A DNA stretch of 64,000 nt from Paraburkholderia flava (GCF_004359985.1 NZ_SMRO01000002.1:2060536-2124535), one strand, 5' to 3'; positions 37,522 to 46,695 are shown, numbered from the stretch's first letter. Notes: generated from the letters alone by a model not told the origin. A program made the numbers and translations.

Positions 37522-38838
37522 TCAGTCGAGCGGACTCTTCGGCCGTGGCAGGCCGATGTTCTCGCGCAACGTCGAACCCTCGTAGCGGGTGCGGAACAGA
37601 CCGCGCCGCTGCAACTCCGGCACGACCATCGTGACGAAATCGTCATAGCCGTCCGGAACCGTGTAGAACACGACGATGAAGCCGTCGCACGCTTCCGTCA
37701 TCAGCCACTCTTCCATCTGGTCGGCGATCTCGGTGGGCGTGCCGACCATTTCGCCGGTGCCGGATTCCGCTGCGCGCTTCGCGAGTTCGCGCACTGTCAG
37801 CCCTTCGCGACGCGCAAGCGCGGCCCATTCGCGCTGGTTGCCCTGCCCCTGCTCGGTCGCGGGCAACTCGGGCAACGGCTTGTCGGGATCGAACTTCGAC
37901 GCGTCGACGCCAAGGCGAATGGACAGATTCGGGATGTTGCTGTCGACATGCACGAGGTCGTCCATGAAGCGCTTTTTCGCGAGCGCTTCCTCGCGGGTCC
38001 GACCGACGTACACCTGATTGGCCGGCAGGACCTTTACGTGATCCGGGTTGCGTCCCGCAGCCTTTGCGCGCGTTTTCACGTCCTTGTAAAAGCTGCGACC
38101 GGTCTCGATGCTGCGCGCGTTGCCGAACACGAGATCCGCGGTTTCGGCGGCCATCTGGCGCGCTTCCTCAGATGCGCCCGCGAGCGCGATCACCGGCCAT
38201 CCCTGCACCGGCCGCGCGACGTTGAGCGGCCCCTTCACCGAGAAAAACTTGCCCTTGTGATTGAGCGGCCGGATCCGCTCGAGATCGGAGAACACCGCGG
38301 CCTCCTTGTCCATCACAAGCGCATGATCGGACCATCCATCCCACAGCCCGGTCACGACCTTGAAGAACTCGTCGGCGCGCTCGTAGCGTTCGGCATGACG
38401 CAACGCGGTCTCCAGCCCGAAATTGAGTGCCGCTTCCGGGTTGACGGTGGTAACGATATTCCAGCCCGCGCGGCCGTTGCTCAGATGATCCAGCGAAGCA
38501 AAGCGGCGCGCGAGCAGATACGGATCTTCGTAGCTGGTGGTGCCGGTCGCGATCAGCCCGATGTGTTCCGTGCAGGCGGCAATCGCCGACAGCATCACGA
38601 GTGGATCGTATGACGTGATCGTGCCGCTGCGTTTCAGCGCGTTGGGCGGCATCGGCATCACGGCGAGATGATCGGCCGTGAACACGGCATCGAAACAGGC
38701 GTGCTCGAGCTTCTGCGCCAGCGACTTGATGACGGGCCAGCTGAAGTTCGCATTCGTCGGCGCATTCGGGTGCCGCCACCACGCGGTATGCAGGCAGATC
38801 GGGCGCATGAATCCGCCCAGGCAGAGCTGTTTATTCAT
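37522..38838 (-). CDS. FMN-dependent monooxygenase, NtaA/SnaA/DszA luciferase-like family
   Basis: The 438-residue enzyme has FDAVFTADHLAVMP, GTTSYEDPYLLARRFASLDH and LSNGRAGWNIVTTVNPEAALNFG, which define this subfamily. Members use reduced FMN from a separate reductase to oxidise N-, S- or C-centres (nitrilotriacetate, dibenzothiophene sulfone, pristinamycin). ATG 38838 has AGGAAA upstream and the start MNKQLCLGGFMR fits the family. The reductase at 43167-43688 in the same cluster is the likely partner. It could hydroxylate a carrier-bound or gamma-glutamylated intermediate. Confidence 0.9.
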   Translation of the reverse strand: MNKQLCLGGFMRPICLHTAWWRHPNAPTNANFSWPVIKSLAQKLEHACFDAVFTADHLAVMPMPPNALKRSGTITSYDPLVMLSAIAACTEHIGLIATGTTSYEDPYLLARRFASLDHLSNGRAGWNIVTTVNPEAALNFGLETALRHAERYERADEFFKVVTGLWDGWSDHALVMDKEAAVFSDLERIRPLNHKGKFFSVKGPLNVARPVQGWPVIALAGASEEARQMAAETADLVFGNARSIETGRSFYKDVKTRAKAAGRNPDHVKVLPANQVYVGRTREEALAKKRFMDDLVHVDSNIPNLSIRLGVDASKFDPDKPLPELPATEQGQGNQREWAALARREGLTVRELAKRAAESGTGEMVGTPTEIADQMEEWLMTEACDGFIVVFYTVPDGYDDFVTMVVPELQRRGLFRTRYEGSTLRENIGLPRPKSPLD

Positions 38839-38945
38839 GGGATTTCCTTTCTTGCAAGCGAATGAGCGACGGAGTAAGCAAGCGAATAAGCGAGGCCATG
38901 AACGGGTGCGTTCCGGATCGAGGGTTCGGTATGAAGGCTCATGCG

Positions 38946-40139
38946 TCAGCGGGCAGCGCGGCGAAAGCGCGTGAAGCCGGCATCGAGATCGGCGAGCAGG
39001 TCGTCGACGTCTTCGAGCCCGATATGAAAACGCAGACATGGGCCGCCTGGCTGCCAGTGCGTCGCGCTTCGATAAGCCGCGCAGTCGAACGGGATGGCGA
39101 GGCTCTCGAAGCCGCCCCACGAATAGCCCATGCCGAAATACTTCAGGCCTTCGAGCAGGTCGGCCACCGCCTGCGCGGGCGCCGGCTGCAAGACGACCGA
39201 GAACAGTCCGGTGGCGCCCCGGAAGTCGCGCGACCACAGCGCGTGCCCCGGGTCCTGTTCGAGCGCCGGATGCCACACGCGCTGCACCTCCGGCCGCTGC
39301 GCGAGCCAGCGCGCAACGCGCAGCGCGTTCGCCTGATGCTGCCGCAGGCGCACCCCTAACGTGCGCAAGCCGCGCATCGCGAGGAACACGTCGTCGGGGC
39401 TCACGCACTGGCCGGTGTCGCGGTGATACTGCTCGAGCGCGGGCAACGCGCGCGGCGACGCGGACACCATGCCGATCATCACGTCCGAATGACCCGCGAT
39501 GTATTTGGTGCCGGCCTGAACGACGAGATCGACGCCGTGCGCGATCGCATCGAAGAACAGCGGCGTCGCCCACGTGTTGTCCATCGCGACGAGCAGACCC
39601 TGGTCGTGTGCGCACGCCGTCAGGCGCGGAATGTCCTGCACTTCCATGCTCTGCGAGCCCGGCGCCTCCAGGTAGAGCAGCTTCGTCGACGGGCGGATCA
39701 GCGCCGTCAGCGCATCGTTCGAGATCAGCGGATCGAAGTAGGTCGTCTCGATGCCGAGCCGGCTCAGCACGGCATCGCAGAAGTGCCGCGCGGGCCGGTA
39801 CACGGAATCGGTCATCAGCAGATGATCGCCGGCCGCGAGGCACGACGACAGCGCCGTCGACACCGCGGCAAGACCCGACGAACACAGCACCACGCCGGCA
39901 CTGTGATCGAGCGCGCGCAGCGCGTCCTGAAACGCGACCGAGGTCGGCGTGCCACGTCGTCCGTAGATATACGGCTGGCGGTAGCCAAGCAGATCGTCGA
40001 CGGTCGGCGCGAGCACCGTCGAGCCGCGATAGACCGGCGGATTGATGAAGCCGTGATAGCCGAACGGATCGCGTCCGCCGGTCACGAGCGTCGTGTCCTG
40101 CGCCTCGGTGTCGTGCGAAACCGCAGAAGAGGTCTGCAT
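38946..40139 (-). CDS. Cys/Met-metabolism PLP enzyme, cystathionine beta-lyase type
   Basis: The 397-residue protein has INPPVYRGSTVLAPTVDDLL, YGRRGTPTSVAFQDAL, LLYLEAPGSQSMEVQDIP and the PLP lysine in VVQAGTKYIAGHSDVMIG. This is the MetC-like branch of the cystathionine lyase/synthase family, which makes or breaks C-S (or C-gamma) bonds. It starts three bases after the ilvD stop codon, so the two are translated together. In a biosynthetic setting it could do beta- or gamma-replacement or elimination on an amino acid; housekeeping MetC is the alternative. Confidence 0.88.
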   Translation of the reverse strand: MQTSSAVSHDTEAQDTTLVTGGRDPFGYHGFINPPVYRGSTVLAPTVDDLLGYRQPYIYGRRGTPTSVAFQDALRALDHSAGVVLCSSGLAAVSTALSSCLAAGDHLLMTDSVYRPARHFCDAVLSRLGIETTYFDPLISNDALTALIRPSTKLLYLEAPGSQSMEVQDIPRLTACAHDQGLLVAMDNTWATPLFFDAIAHGVDLVVQAGTKYIAGHSDVMIGMVSASPRALPALEQYHRDTGQCVSPDDVFLAMRGLRTLGVRLRQHQANALRVARWLAQRPEVQRVWHPALEQDPGHALWSRDFRGATGLFSVVLQPAPAQAVADLLEGLKYFGMGYSWGGFESLAIPFDCAAYRSATHWQPGGPCLRFHIGLEDVDDLLADLDAGFTRFRRAAR

Positions 40140-40142
40140 GGC

Positions 40143-41984
40143 TCAGTCCTTGACGATCCGCACCGCGCCGCGCGCGGCGCTCGTCGTCGTCGCCGCGTAG
40201 GCCTTCAGCGCAGTGGACACCCGCCGCTGCCGCGCGCCCGGCTTCCACGCCTGCGCGCCGCGCGCGTCCATCGCTGTGCGGCGGCGCTGCAGTTCGTCGT
40301 CGCTGATCGCGAGATGGACCGAACGGGCCGGGATGTCGATCACGATCGGGTCACCGTCTTCGATCAGCCCGATCGCGCCGCCCTCTGCCGCCTCGGGCGA
40401 CACATGGCCGATCGACAGTCCCGACGATCCCCCGGAGAAGCGCCCGTCGGTGATCAGCGCGCACAGCTTGCCGAGCCCCTTCGACTTCAGATAGCTGGTC
40501 GGGTACAGCATCTCCTGCATGCCGGGTCCGCCGCGCGGTCCTTCGTAACGCACCACGACCACATCACCCGGTCCGACCGCCCCGCCGAGAATGCCTTCGA
40601 CCGCCGTGTCCTGGCCTTCGAATACCCGCGCGGTGCCGGTGAACGTCAGCATCCCCGCGTCGACCCCGGCGGTCTTCACGATGCAGCCGTCGAGCGCGAT
40701 GTTGCCGGACAGCACCGCGATGCCGCCGTCCCGCGAAAACGCATGCTCGACGTCGCGAATACAGCCGGCCTGCCGGTCGATATCGAGCGTGTCGTACTGG
40801 TTGTCCTGGCTGAATGCCTGCTGGGTCCGCACGCCGCCCGGCCCTGCGCGGTAGAAGCGCGTCACGGAATCGACCCGGTTGACCATCACGTCCCAGCGCG
40901 CCAGCGCATGTCCGACGCTCGGCGAATGAATCGTCGGCAGATCGGTGTGGATCAGTCCGCCTCGCGCAAGCTCCGCCATGATGCCGATCACGCCGCCGGC
41001 CCGATGCACGTCCTCCATGTGCACGTCGTGCACGGACGGCGCGACCTTGCACAGCACCGGCACGTTACGCGACAGCCGGTCGATGTCGCTCATCGTGAAC
41101 GGCACCTCGCCCTCGTGGGCCGCGGCCAGCAGATGCAGCACCGTGTTGGTCGAACCGCCCATCGCGATGTCGAGCGTCATCGCATTTTCGAAGGCCTTGA
41201 AGCTCGCGATCGAACGCGGCAGCGCGCTCGCGTCGTCGTGCTCGTAGTAACGGCGCGCGAGTTCGACAATGGTGCGGCCCGCGTCGAGAAAGAGCCGCTT
41301 GCGTTCGACGTGGGTCGCGAGCACCGAGCCGTTGCCCGGCAATGCGAGGCCGAGCGCTTCGGTCAGGCAGTTCATCGAGTTCGCCGTGAACATGCCGGAG
41401 CAGGAGCCGCAGGTCGGACACGCGACCTCTTCGACCGCATGGACCTCCTCGTCCGATACGTCGTCGGCGGCCGCGACCACCATCGCGTCGATCAGATCGA
41501 AGGCGCGTCTTTTTCCCTTGAATACCATCTTGCCCGACTCCATCGGGCCACCCGATACGAACACGACCGGGATGTTCAGACGCAGCGCCGCCATCAACAT
41601 GCCCGGCGTGATCTTGTCGCAGTTGGAGATGCACACCATCGCATCGACGCAGTGCGCGTTGATCATGTATTCGACACTATCGGCGATCAGGTCGCGCGAC
41701 GGCAGGCTGTACAGCATGCCGTCGTGTCCCATCGCGATGCCGTCGTCCACGGCGATCGTGTTGAACTCCTTCGCGACCGCGCCGGCTTTCTCGATTTCCC
41801 GGGCCACCATCTGCCCCAGATCCTTCAGGTGGACGTGACCCGGCACGAACTGCGTGAACGAGTTGACCACCGCGATGATCGGTTTGTCGAAATCGGCGTC
41901 GGTCATGCCGGTGGCCCGCCACAAACTGCGGGCGCCCGCCATGTTGCGGCCCTGGGTGGAAGTGCGTGATCGATAGGTTGGCAT
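40143..41984 (-). CDS. ilvD: Dihydroxy-acid dehydratase, long (E. coli) type
   Basis: The 613-residue protein has [40 protein letters not shown] and [19 protein letters not shown], the iron-sulfur cysteines of the IlvD/Edd family. It dehydrates 2,3-dihydroxy acids to 2-keto acids. Burkholderia usually has a shorter housekeeping IlvD of about 557 residues, as far as I recall, so this is likely a second copy. Its place in the cluster suggests either a biosynthetic dehydration or an inhibitor-resistant duplicate. AGGGA precedes ATG 41984. Confidence 0.92.
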   Translation of the reverse strand: MPTYRSRTSTQGRNMAGARSLWRATGMTDADFDKPIIAVVNSFTQFVPGHVHLKDLGQMVAREIEKAGAVAKEFNTIAVDDGIAMGHDGMLYSLPSRDLIADSVEYMINAHCVDAMVCISNCDKITPGMLMAALRLNIPVVFVSGGPMESGKMVFKGKRRAFDLIDAMVVAAADDVSDEEVHAVEEVACPTCGSCSGMFTANSMNCLTEALGLALPGNGSVLATHVERKRLFLDAGRTIVELARRYYEHDDASALPRSIASFKAFENAMTLDIAMGGSTNTVLHLLAAAHEGEVPFTMSDIDRLSRNVPVLCKVAPSVHDVHMEDVHRAGGVIGIMAELARGGLIHTDLPTIHSPSVGHALARWDVMVNRVDSVTRFYRAGPGGVRTQQAFSQDNQYDTLDIDRQAGCIRDVEHAFSRDGGIAVLSGNIALDGCIVKTAGVDAGMLTFTGTARVFEGQDTAVEGILGGAVGPGDVVVVRYEGPRGGPGMQEMLYPTSYLKSKGLGKLCALITDGRFSGGSSGLSIGHVSPEAAEGGAIGLIEDGDPIVIDIPARSVHLAISDDELQRRRTAMDARGAQAWKPGARQRRVSTALKAYAATTTSAARGAVRIVKD

Positions 41985-42038
41985 CTGTGTCCCTGGATAT
42001 TGCTGGTTTCAACGTAAAACAGCGCGCGGTAGACGCGC

Positions 42039-43124
42039 TCAATGTGGTTTCGACTGCGGCGCCTGCGACTCGACACTCCAGTCGTTATCGTTCTTCGCGA
42101 GCCCCGGCAGCACGAACGACAGGATCTTGCGGCGATCGAGTTCCGGCGACTGGCTCAACCGGTATTCGATCGCGGTCAGCTTCACCGCGATCGATCTGAG
42201 CGCCTGCGTCAGCCGTTCGTACCCGCCCTCGAAATAGAACTTGCCGCCGCGGCTCGCGACGACACCGTGCCGCGACAGATAGTGAAACAGCGCAACCGAC
42301 GAGCGCGCGTCGTAGTTGTCCTTCGGCGGCGCCTGCAACGGATAGCGAATCAGCCGTTCGGCGAGAATGTATTGAATCGATGCGCGCAGCACCGGGTCCG
42401 TCGACTCCAGCCGCGACAGCGCGAGGATCGACAGGATGTCGACCCGCAGTTCCTCGGCACCGGCGCCATTGCGCGTGCTCTTTGCGTCGAGATGCTGCGG
42501 AATGGGCAGGAAGCCGACGCGGTGATGGTGCTCGTGCATGTGAACCCAGATCGCGCTCGCCTGCATCAGCAGATCGTCGTCCGCGTTCACGAGATCCGGG
42601 AACGCGGTGGGCGACCACGACGCCTCGATGGCCGGCCGCGTATGGTTTCTGAACCGGTCGACGAACTTGTCGATGAAGTAGTAGGCCTTGTGATACGCCT
42701 GCAGATCGGCCTGGATGAAGTTCTCGCCGAACACCGCGACGGCGAGCGGATTCCTGAAGCCGTCGGTGCAGGTCCGGACCTGCACGGGGAGCGCGTTACC
42801 GTCGGGCGCGATCGACAGCACGCTCGGCGGAATCGGCACCGGCACGACGGCGGCCGCTTCGAGAAACGCTTCCGCGTTGTACGGCACGTCGAAGAATCCG
42901 AGGATGAACCCCGGGTCGACCGAGTAAGTCAGATCCAGCAGCCGGCCCGATGCGAGCACGCGATTTTCAAGCGTGACCAGCAGTGCCCGCACATGCGGGT
43001 TGTCCGAGTACACGCTGAGATGGGCGCGCGCGCAGCGTTCAATACGCGCGACGTCGGAACGGAATCCGCCCGCCAGGATTTCATGGCGACATCGGTTCGT
43101 GGCCTGTACGATTTCCGGTTTCAT
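42039..43124 (-). CDS. Unrecognised protein with a HEHHH-type putative metal motif
   Basis: I do not recognise the family with confidence. The 361-residue soluble protein has no signal peptide or membrane span. Its most striking part, around residues 195-235, reads WVHMHEHHHRVGFLPIP and then STRNGAGAEELRVDILSIL, rich in possible metal ligands (five His plus acidic residues). The C-terminal third resembles a winged-helix-like segment (FHYLSRHGVVASRGGKFYFE). GAGGG lies eight bases before ATG 43124. It lies between ilvD (54 bases) and the flavin reductase (42 bases), so it should share their pathway, perhaps as a metal-dependent oxygenase or hydrolase. Confidence 0.7.
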   Translation of the reverse strand: MKPEIVQATNRCRHEILAGGFRSDVARIERCARAHLSVYSDNPHVRALLVTLENRVLASGRLLDLTYSVDPGFILGFFDVPYNAEAFLEAAAVVPVPIPPSVLSIAPDGNALPVQVRTCTDGFRNPLAVAVFGENFIQADLQAYHKAYYFIDKFVDRFRNHTRPAIEASWSPTAFPDLVNADDDLLMQASAIWVHMHEHHHRVGFLPIPQHLDAKSTRNGAGAEELRVDILSILALSRLESTDPVLRASIQYILAERLIRYPLQAPPKDNYDARSSVALFHYLSRHGVVASRGGKFYFEGGYERLTQALRSIAVKLTAIEYRLSQSPELDRRKILSFVLPGLAKNDNDWSVESQAPQSKPH

Positions 43125-43166
43125 GTCGTTGTCCCTCGATGATTGACGGCACGTTCGCGCAGCGCG

Positions 43167-43688
43167 CTACACGTGCCTGAAGCCGCGATCCAGATAGACG
43201 AGACTGTTCCCGTCGCGCGCCGCGCCGTGCATCGCCAGCACTTCGCCGACGAGCAGCTGATGCGTCGCCGCGTGCATCGTCGAGACGAGCCGGCAGTCGA
43301 ATGCCGCGTGCGCCGTCGCGAGAACCGGCGAACGCGTGACCAGCTCGCCCCACTCGCCCACGCTGAAGCGGTCGTCGCGCTGCAATGTCGTGCGGCCGGC
43401 GAACACGTCTGCGAGAAACTGGTCGTCGGCGCCGAGCGTATTCACGCAGAACACCTCGTTCGCGAGCAGCCGCTGCGCCGACACGCTCGTGCGGTTCAGC
43501 GACACCAGCACCGTCGGCGGTTCGTCGGAGACCGACAGCACCGCAGTTGCGGTCAGGCCGCAGCGCCCCGCCGCGCCATCGCTGGTCAGGATGTGAACGG
43601 CCGCGGGAACGCGGCTCATCGTGTCGCGAAACTGCTCCCGCAACAGCCCCGCCAGCGCGTCGGGGCACAGCGCGATGTCGTTGTGCAT
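43167..43688 (-). CDS. Flavin reductase (monooxygenase small component)
   Basis: The protein of about 173 residues has the HpaC/BtrV-type reductase pattern: REQFRDTMSRVPAAVHIL, LTATAVLSVSDEPPTVLVSL, NRTSVSAQRLLANEVFCVN and HQLLVGEVLAMHG. It should reduce FMN with NAD(P)H for the luciferase-like monooxygenase of this cluster. ATG 43688 is chosen because AAGGA lies eight bases upstream; ATG 43706 is in frame but has no site. Confidence 0.9.
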   Translation of the reverse strand: MHNDIALCPDALAGLLREQFRDTMSRVPAAVHILTSDGAAGRCGLTATAVLSVSDEPPTVLVSLNRTSVSAQRLLANEVFCVNTLGADDQFLADVFAGRTTLQRDDRFSVGEWGELVTRSPVLATAHAAFDCRLVSTMHAATHQLLVGEVLAMHGAARDGNSLVYLDRGFRHV

Positions 43689-43737
43689 GATCTGCATCCT
43701 TTTCATGAACGTGTCGAAGGCATCCGCGAACGGCGCC

Positions 43738-45042
43738 TCACCGGTTCACCAGCGCCTTCGGTAACGACAGCGCGAGCAGACCGCCCAGCGCCATAAACGC
43801 GGCGAGCACGTACATGCCCGCGCTGTTCGACGCGGTGATCTGGCGCAGCAGCCCCACCAGGTACGGTCCGAGAAAACCCGCGAGGTTGCCGATCGAATTG
43901 ATCATCGCGATCCCGGCCGCCGCCGCCGCGCCGCCGAGAAATGCGGTGGGCAGACTCCAGAACAACGGGATGGCCGTGAGAATGCCCATCGTCGCGAGCG
44001 TCAGCGCGGCGATCGCGAGCGCGGTTTCGTGCGCCCATGCAACAGACAGCACGAAGCCCACGGTACCCATCGCCGCCGGCAGCGCCAGATGCCAGCGACG
44101 CTCACCGCGCCGGTCGGAACTGCGCGCGATGACCATCATCGCCACGACCGCCGCGGCATAGGGCACCGCCGACAGCAGGCCGATCGTGAACGGATCGGCG
44201 ACGCCCGTCGTCTTGATCAGCGTCGGCAGCCAGAAGCCGACGCCGTACAGTCCGACGACGAACGAGAAATAGATGAGACACATCAACCAGACTCGCGGAC
44301 TCGTCATCACCGCACCGAACGACAGATGCGCCTTGCCGGCTTCCTCGTTGCGGATGTTGCGTTCGAGCAGGTTGCGTTCGTCGGCGCTCAGCCACTTCGC
44401 CTGCGAGATGCGGTCGTCGAGCGCGACATACACCAGCAGACCGGCGAGCACGGACGGCAACCCCTCGATCAGATACAGCCATTGCCAGCCGTGCCAGCCG
44501 TTGACGCCGTCGAAGGTCTTCAGCACATAGCCGGACACCGGACCGCCGATCACACCCGACAACGCGACAGCCGTCATGAACACGGTCGTCATGCGGCCGC
44601 GCCGGTGGGCCGGATACCAGTACGTGAGGTAGAGGATCACGCCGGGAAAGAACCCGGCTTCCGCGACGCCGAGCAGGAAACGCATCAAATAGAACATCGT
44701 CGGGCTCGTGATGAACATCATCGCCGCGGACACGATGCCCCACGTGATCATGATCCGCGCGATCCAGACTCGCGCGCCGACGCGATGCAGGATCATGTTG
44801 CTCGGCACCTCGAAGATGAAATAGCCGAGGAAGAAAATGCCGGCGCCGAGGCCATAGGCCGCATCCGACAACCCGAGGTCGGCCGCCATCTGCAGCTTCG
44901 CGAAACCGACGTTGACGCGGTCCAGATACGAAACCAGATAGCAGACGAGCAGCAGCGGCGTGAGCCGCCACGACACCTTGCGGTAGACGTTCTCCTCGAA
45001 CGCCTGCGACACGCCCGAAAGCGCGGATACGACTGTCTCCAT
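43738..45042 (-). CDS. MFS transporter, anion:cation symporter family
   Basis: The 434-residue membrane protein has twelve predicted helices and the ACS-family pattern: CYLVSYLDRVNVGFAKLQM in helix 1 and LLGVAEAGFFPGVILYLTYW in helix 4. These carriers move organic anions such as tartrate, phthalate or glucarate. Here it may import a precursor or export a product. GGAG precedes ATG 45042. It lies 49 bases before the flavin reductase. Confidence 0.9.
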   Translation of the reverse strand: METVVSALSGVSQAFEENVYRKVSWRLTPLLLVCYLVSYLDRVNVGFAKLQMAADLGLSDAAYGLGAGIFFLGYFIFEVPSNMILHRVGARVWIARIMITWGIVSAAMMFITSPTMFYLMRFLLGVAEAGFFPGVILYLTYWYPAHRRGRMTTVFMTAVALSGVIGGPVSGYVLKTFDGVNGWHGWQWLYLIEGLPSVLAGLLVYVALDDRISQAKWLSADERNLLERNIRNEEAGKAHLSFGAVMTSPRVWLMCLIYFSFVVGLYGVGFWLPTLIKTTGVADPFTIGLLSAVPYAAAVVAMMVIARSSDRRGERRWHLALPAAMGTVGFVLSVAWAHETALAIAALTLATMGILTAIPLFWSLPTAFLGGAAAAAGIAMINSIGNLAGFLGPYLVGLLRQITASNSAGMYVLAAFMALGGLLALSLPKALVNR

Positions 45043-45510
45043 GGTGCGTCTCCATTTGATTTATTGTTCCCGCGATACGCGGGAATTTCTCCGGCCCACA
45101 CTCTGGGGTGCAATGAGCCGGGGCTGCGCGGACACAGCCGGCAGCAGGTTCAGTTTGCGAAAACAGGCGTAACGGCTTTAGCCGGCCGAAAATCGCAATC
45201 TGCGCAATCTGCGAAGGCGTTACATATCGGGTATAAATCGGCGAATTGAATGGATTCGCACCATTTCATCTTTTTTATTGATCTTTTCTCGCGGAACGCG
45301 ATAACCGGAACGAAATGAAGCAATTCTTTCCCGAGCAGTATCGAACTTTTTCATTGCGATAATCTCCTGATCTCTGACCCGTGTACGGGCAGATATCGAT
45401 GCCTGATGTTTTTTGGAATCATGGACACACTGCGGGAGCGAACGCTCTTGTGGAGCGATTCCCGCATACTGCAACTCACTACGACGTCGAAGCGATCCCG
45501 ACTACGCCTG
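45043..45510. other. AT-richer spacer between gamma-glutamylcyclotransferase-like and MFS genes
   Basis: These 468 bases interrupt an otherwise tight operon. They hold the 44-codon reading frame listed separately, an inverted repeat near 45432-45466 (TGCGGGA ... TCCCGCA), and probably a second promoter for the MFS-to-gshA genes. Confidence 0.6.
45220..45354 (-). CDS. Possible 44-residue peptide gene
   Basis: A short frame from ATG 45354 to TAA 45220 follows an ideal AGGAG site (45364-45368) with a nine-base spacer. The peptide starts MKKFDTARERIASFRSGY and ends RIHSIRRFIPDM; it is basic and polar, with no signal peptide. Its codons are much AT-richer than those of the neighbours. It could be a small regulator, a precursor peptide, or chance. 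It lies between the cyclotransferase-like gene and the transporter on the same strand. Confidence 0.4.
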   Translation of the reverse strand: MKKFDTARERIASFRSGYRVPREKINKKDEMVRIHSIRRFIPDM

Positions 45511-46092
45511 CTACTCTTCTTCCAGCATCCGTTCGCGCAGCATGTGCATCTGCGCGAGCGTCCCGATACGGTAGGACTCGGACACGCCGGCATCGACGAG
45601 CCCGCGCTCCAGCAACTCACGGTAACGCGCGCTCGGGGCCGCCTCGTAAGACAGCGTGACCACGCCGCGATACGTGAGCGCGGCGATGCGCGTGACGACG
45701 CGTGCACCGTGCCCGATCTGCACGTCGACGAGGCAGCGCGCATAGCGGCCGGCGCTCACGCCCTCGCGAACGTCGAGTGCCTCCAGCAAACCCAGCGGCA
45801 ACTCGTACAGTGCGCCCTCGACGCACGCCTGCACGGCCGGTTCGATATTCGCGCAGCAGACCGGTTCGCGCACCGACGCGTAGTTAAAGGCCAGCCGGTA
45901 ACCGTCGAGCGTTGCCGCGCCCGCAAAGTACGGTGCGACATCGCAGCCGAGCGACGTCGCGAGACTCGCCTGATTCATGCAGGATCCGTACGCGAAATAG
46001 CCGAACCGGTCGTTGCGCACCGCGTCGCCCAGGTTCATCGACCGGCACGCCGCATCGGACAGGATCGAAGCGGGATGTTGAACGCGCGTCAT
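45511..46092 (-). CDS. Gamma-glutamylcyclotransferase-like protein (BtrG/AIG2 fold)
   Basis: The 193-residue protein has the fold signature RFGYFAYGSCMNQASL and the catalytic-Glu region LLEALDVREGVSAGRYAR. Enzymes of this fold remove gamma-glutamyl groups as 5-oxoproline; BtrG does so in butirosin biosynthesis. ATG 46092 lies four bases after the carrier-protein stop, so the two are coupled; the in-frame ATG at 46167 lies inside the carrier gene. Together with the GshA-type ligase it suggests gamma-glutamyl protection and release. Confidence 0.83.
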   Translation of the reverse strand: MTRVQHPASILSDAACRSMNLGDAVRNDRFGYFAYGSCMNQASLATSLGCDVAPYFAGAATLDGYRLAFNYASVREPVCCANIEPAVQACVEGALYELPLGLLEALDVREGVSAGRYARCLVDVQIGHGARVVTRIAALTYRGVVTLSYEAAPSARYRELLERGLVDAGVSESYRIGTLAQMHMLRERMLEEE

Positions 46093-46096
46093 CGGC

Positions 46097-46369
46097 TTAT
46101 CCGGCGACGGGCACGCCGCCCAGCACGTAGTGGTCGTAGATCGATGAAATCGACCTGATCGAATCAAGCACGAAATCGCCGATCGGAATCTCGATCTTCA
46201 ACGTTCGCTCGATGAAGATCACGAACTGCACGAGCGCCAGGGAATCGAGCAGACTGGCCTCGAGCAGGTCGGTATCGGCCGTCACGCCGACCGGCGCCGC
46301 CGGATCGACCCCTGCGAGAAAACCCTTCACCTCGTCGCTCAAACCGTCAAGACTCATCATCCTCGCCAT
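46097..46369 (-). CDS. Acyl carrier protein of the second cluster
   Basis: The 90-residue protein has the phosphopantetheine site in LLEASLLDSLALVQFVIFIE with Ser43, and helix 3 FIERTLKIEIPIGDFVLDSI. This D-alanyl/aminoacyl-carrier-like pattern (LLDSLALVQF) differs from fatty-acid AcpP (GADSLDTVEL). ATG 46369 (MARMMSLDG) has GGAG seven bases upstream. It is the first gene of the minus-strand cluster. It should tether the pathway intermediate; no adenylating enzyme for it is obvious nearby. Confidence 0.9.
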   Translation of the reverse strand: MARMMSLDGLSDEVKGFLAGVDPAAPVGVTADTDLLEASLLDSLALVQFVIFIERTLKIEIPIGDFVLDSIRSISSIYDHYVLGGVPVAG

Positions 46370-46695
46370 GATCTCGCTCCCGGCATCCGCCTGAATGTCT
46401 TTTATTCGACCGGTACCACGCACGACTCTGTCTCAATAACCAGGAGACAGGAGTTGTCATTCATTACGACAGCAATTCGCTTCTTTAAATTTTCATTACA
46501 GTTTGAATAATTTCGATAAGCACGGATCAATTCATTCGCGATAAAACAAGGTACACGTCTCACAAATTTTTATCAACGGTATTCAGAGAATTCTGGCCTT
46601 TGACTTTATATCCGCTGTCGTGCACCATTCGGATCACTAACTTTTCATCGACTATAAAAAATACCCGGAAATATCTACAGGAGACGCGCGTCAAC
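46370..46695. promoter_or_regulatory. AT-rich divergent promoter region of the second cluster
   Basis: This 326-base stretch between the carrier-protein gene and the divergent glutathione transferase is clearly AT-richer than its surroundings from about 46430 to 46680. It must hold promoters for both. A TGTC-N9-GACA palindrome lies at 46455-46471 and could be an operator. No regulator gene is part of the cluster. Confidence 0.55.

Noticed and set aside
45406..46158. Plus-strand frame of 250 codons over the cyclotransferase and carrier genes
   Set aside because: It is antisense to two genes with clear motifs and coupling.
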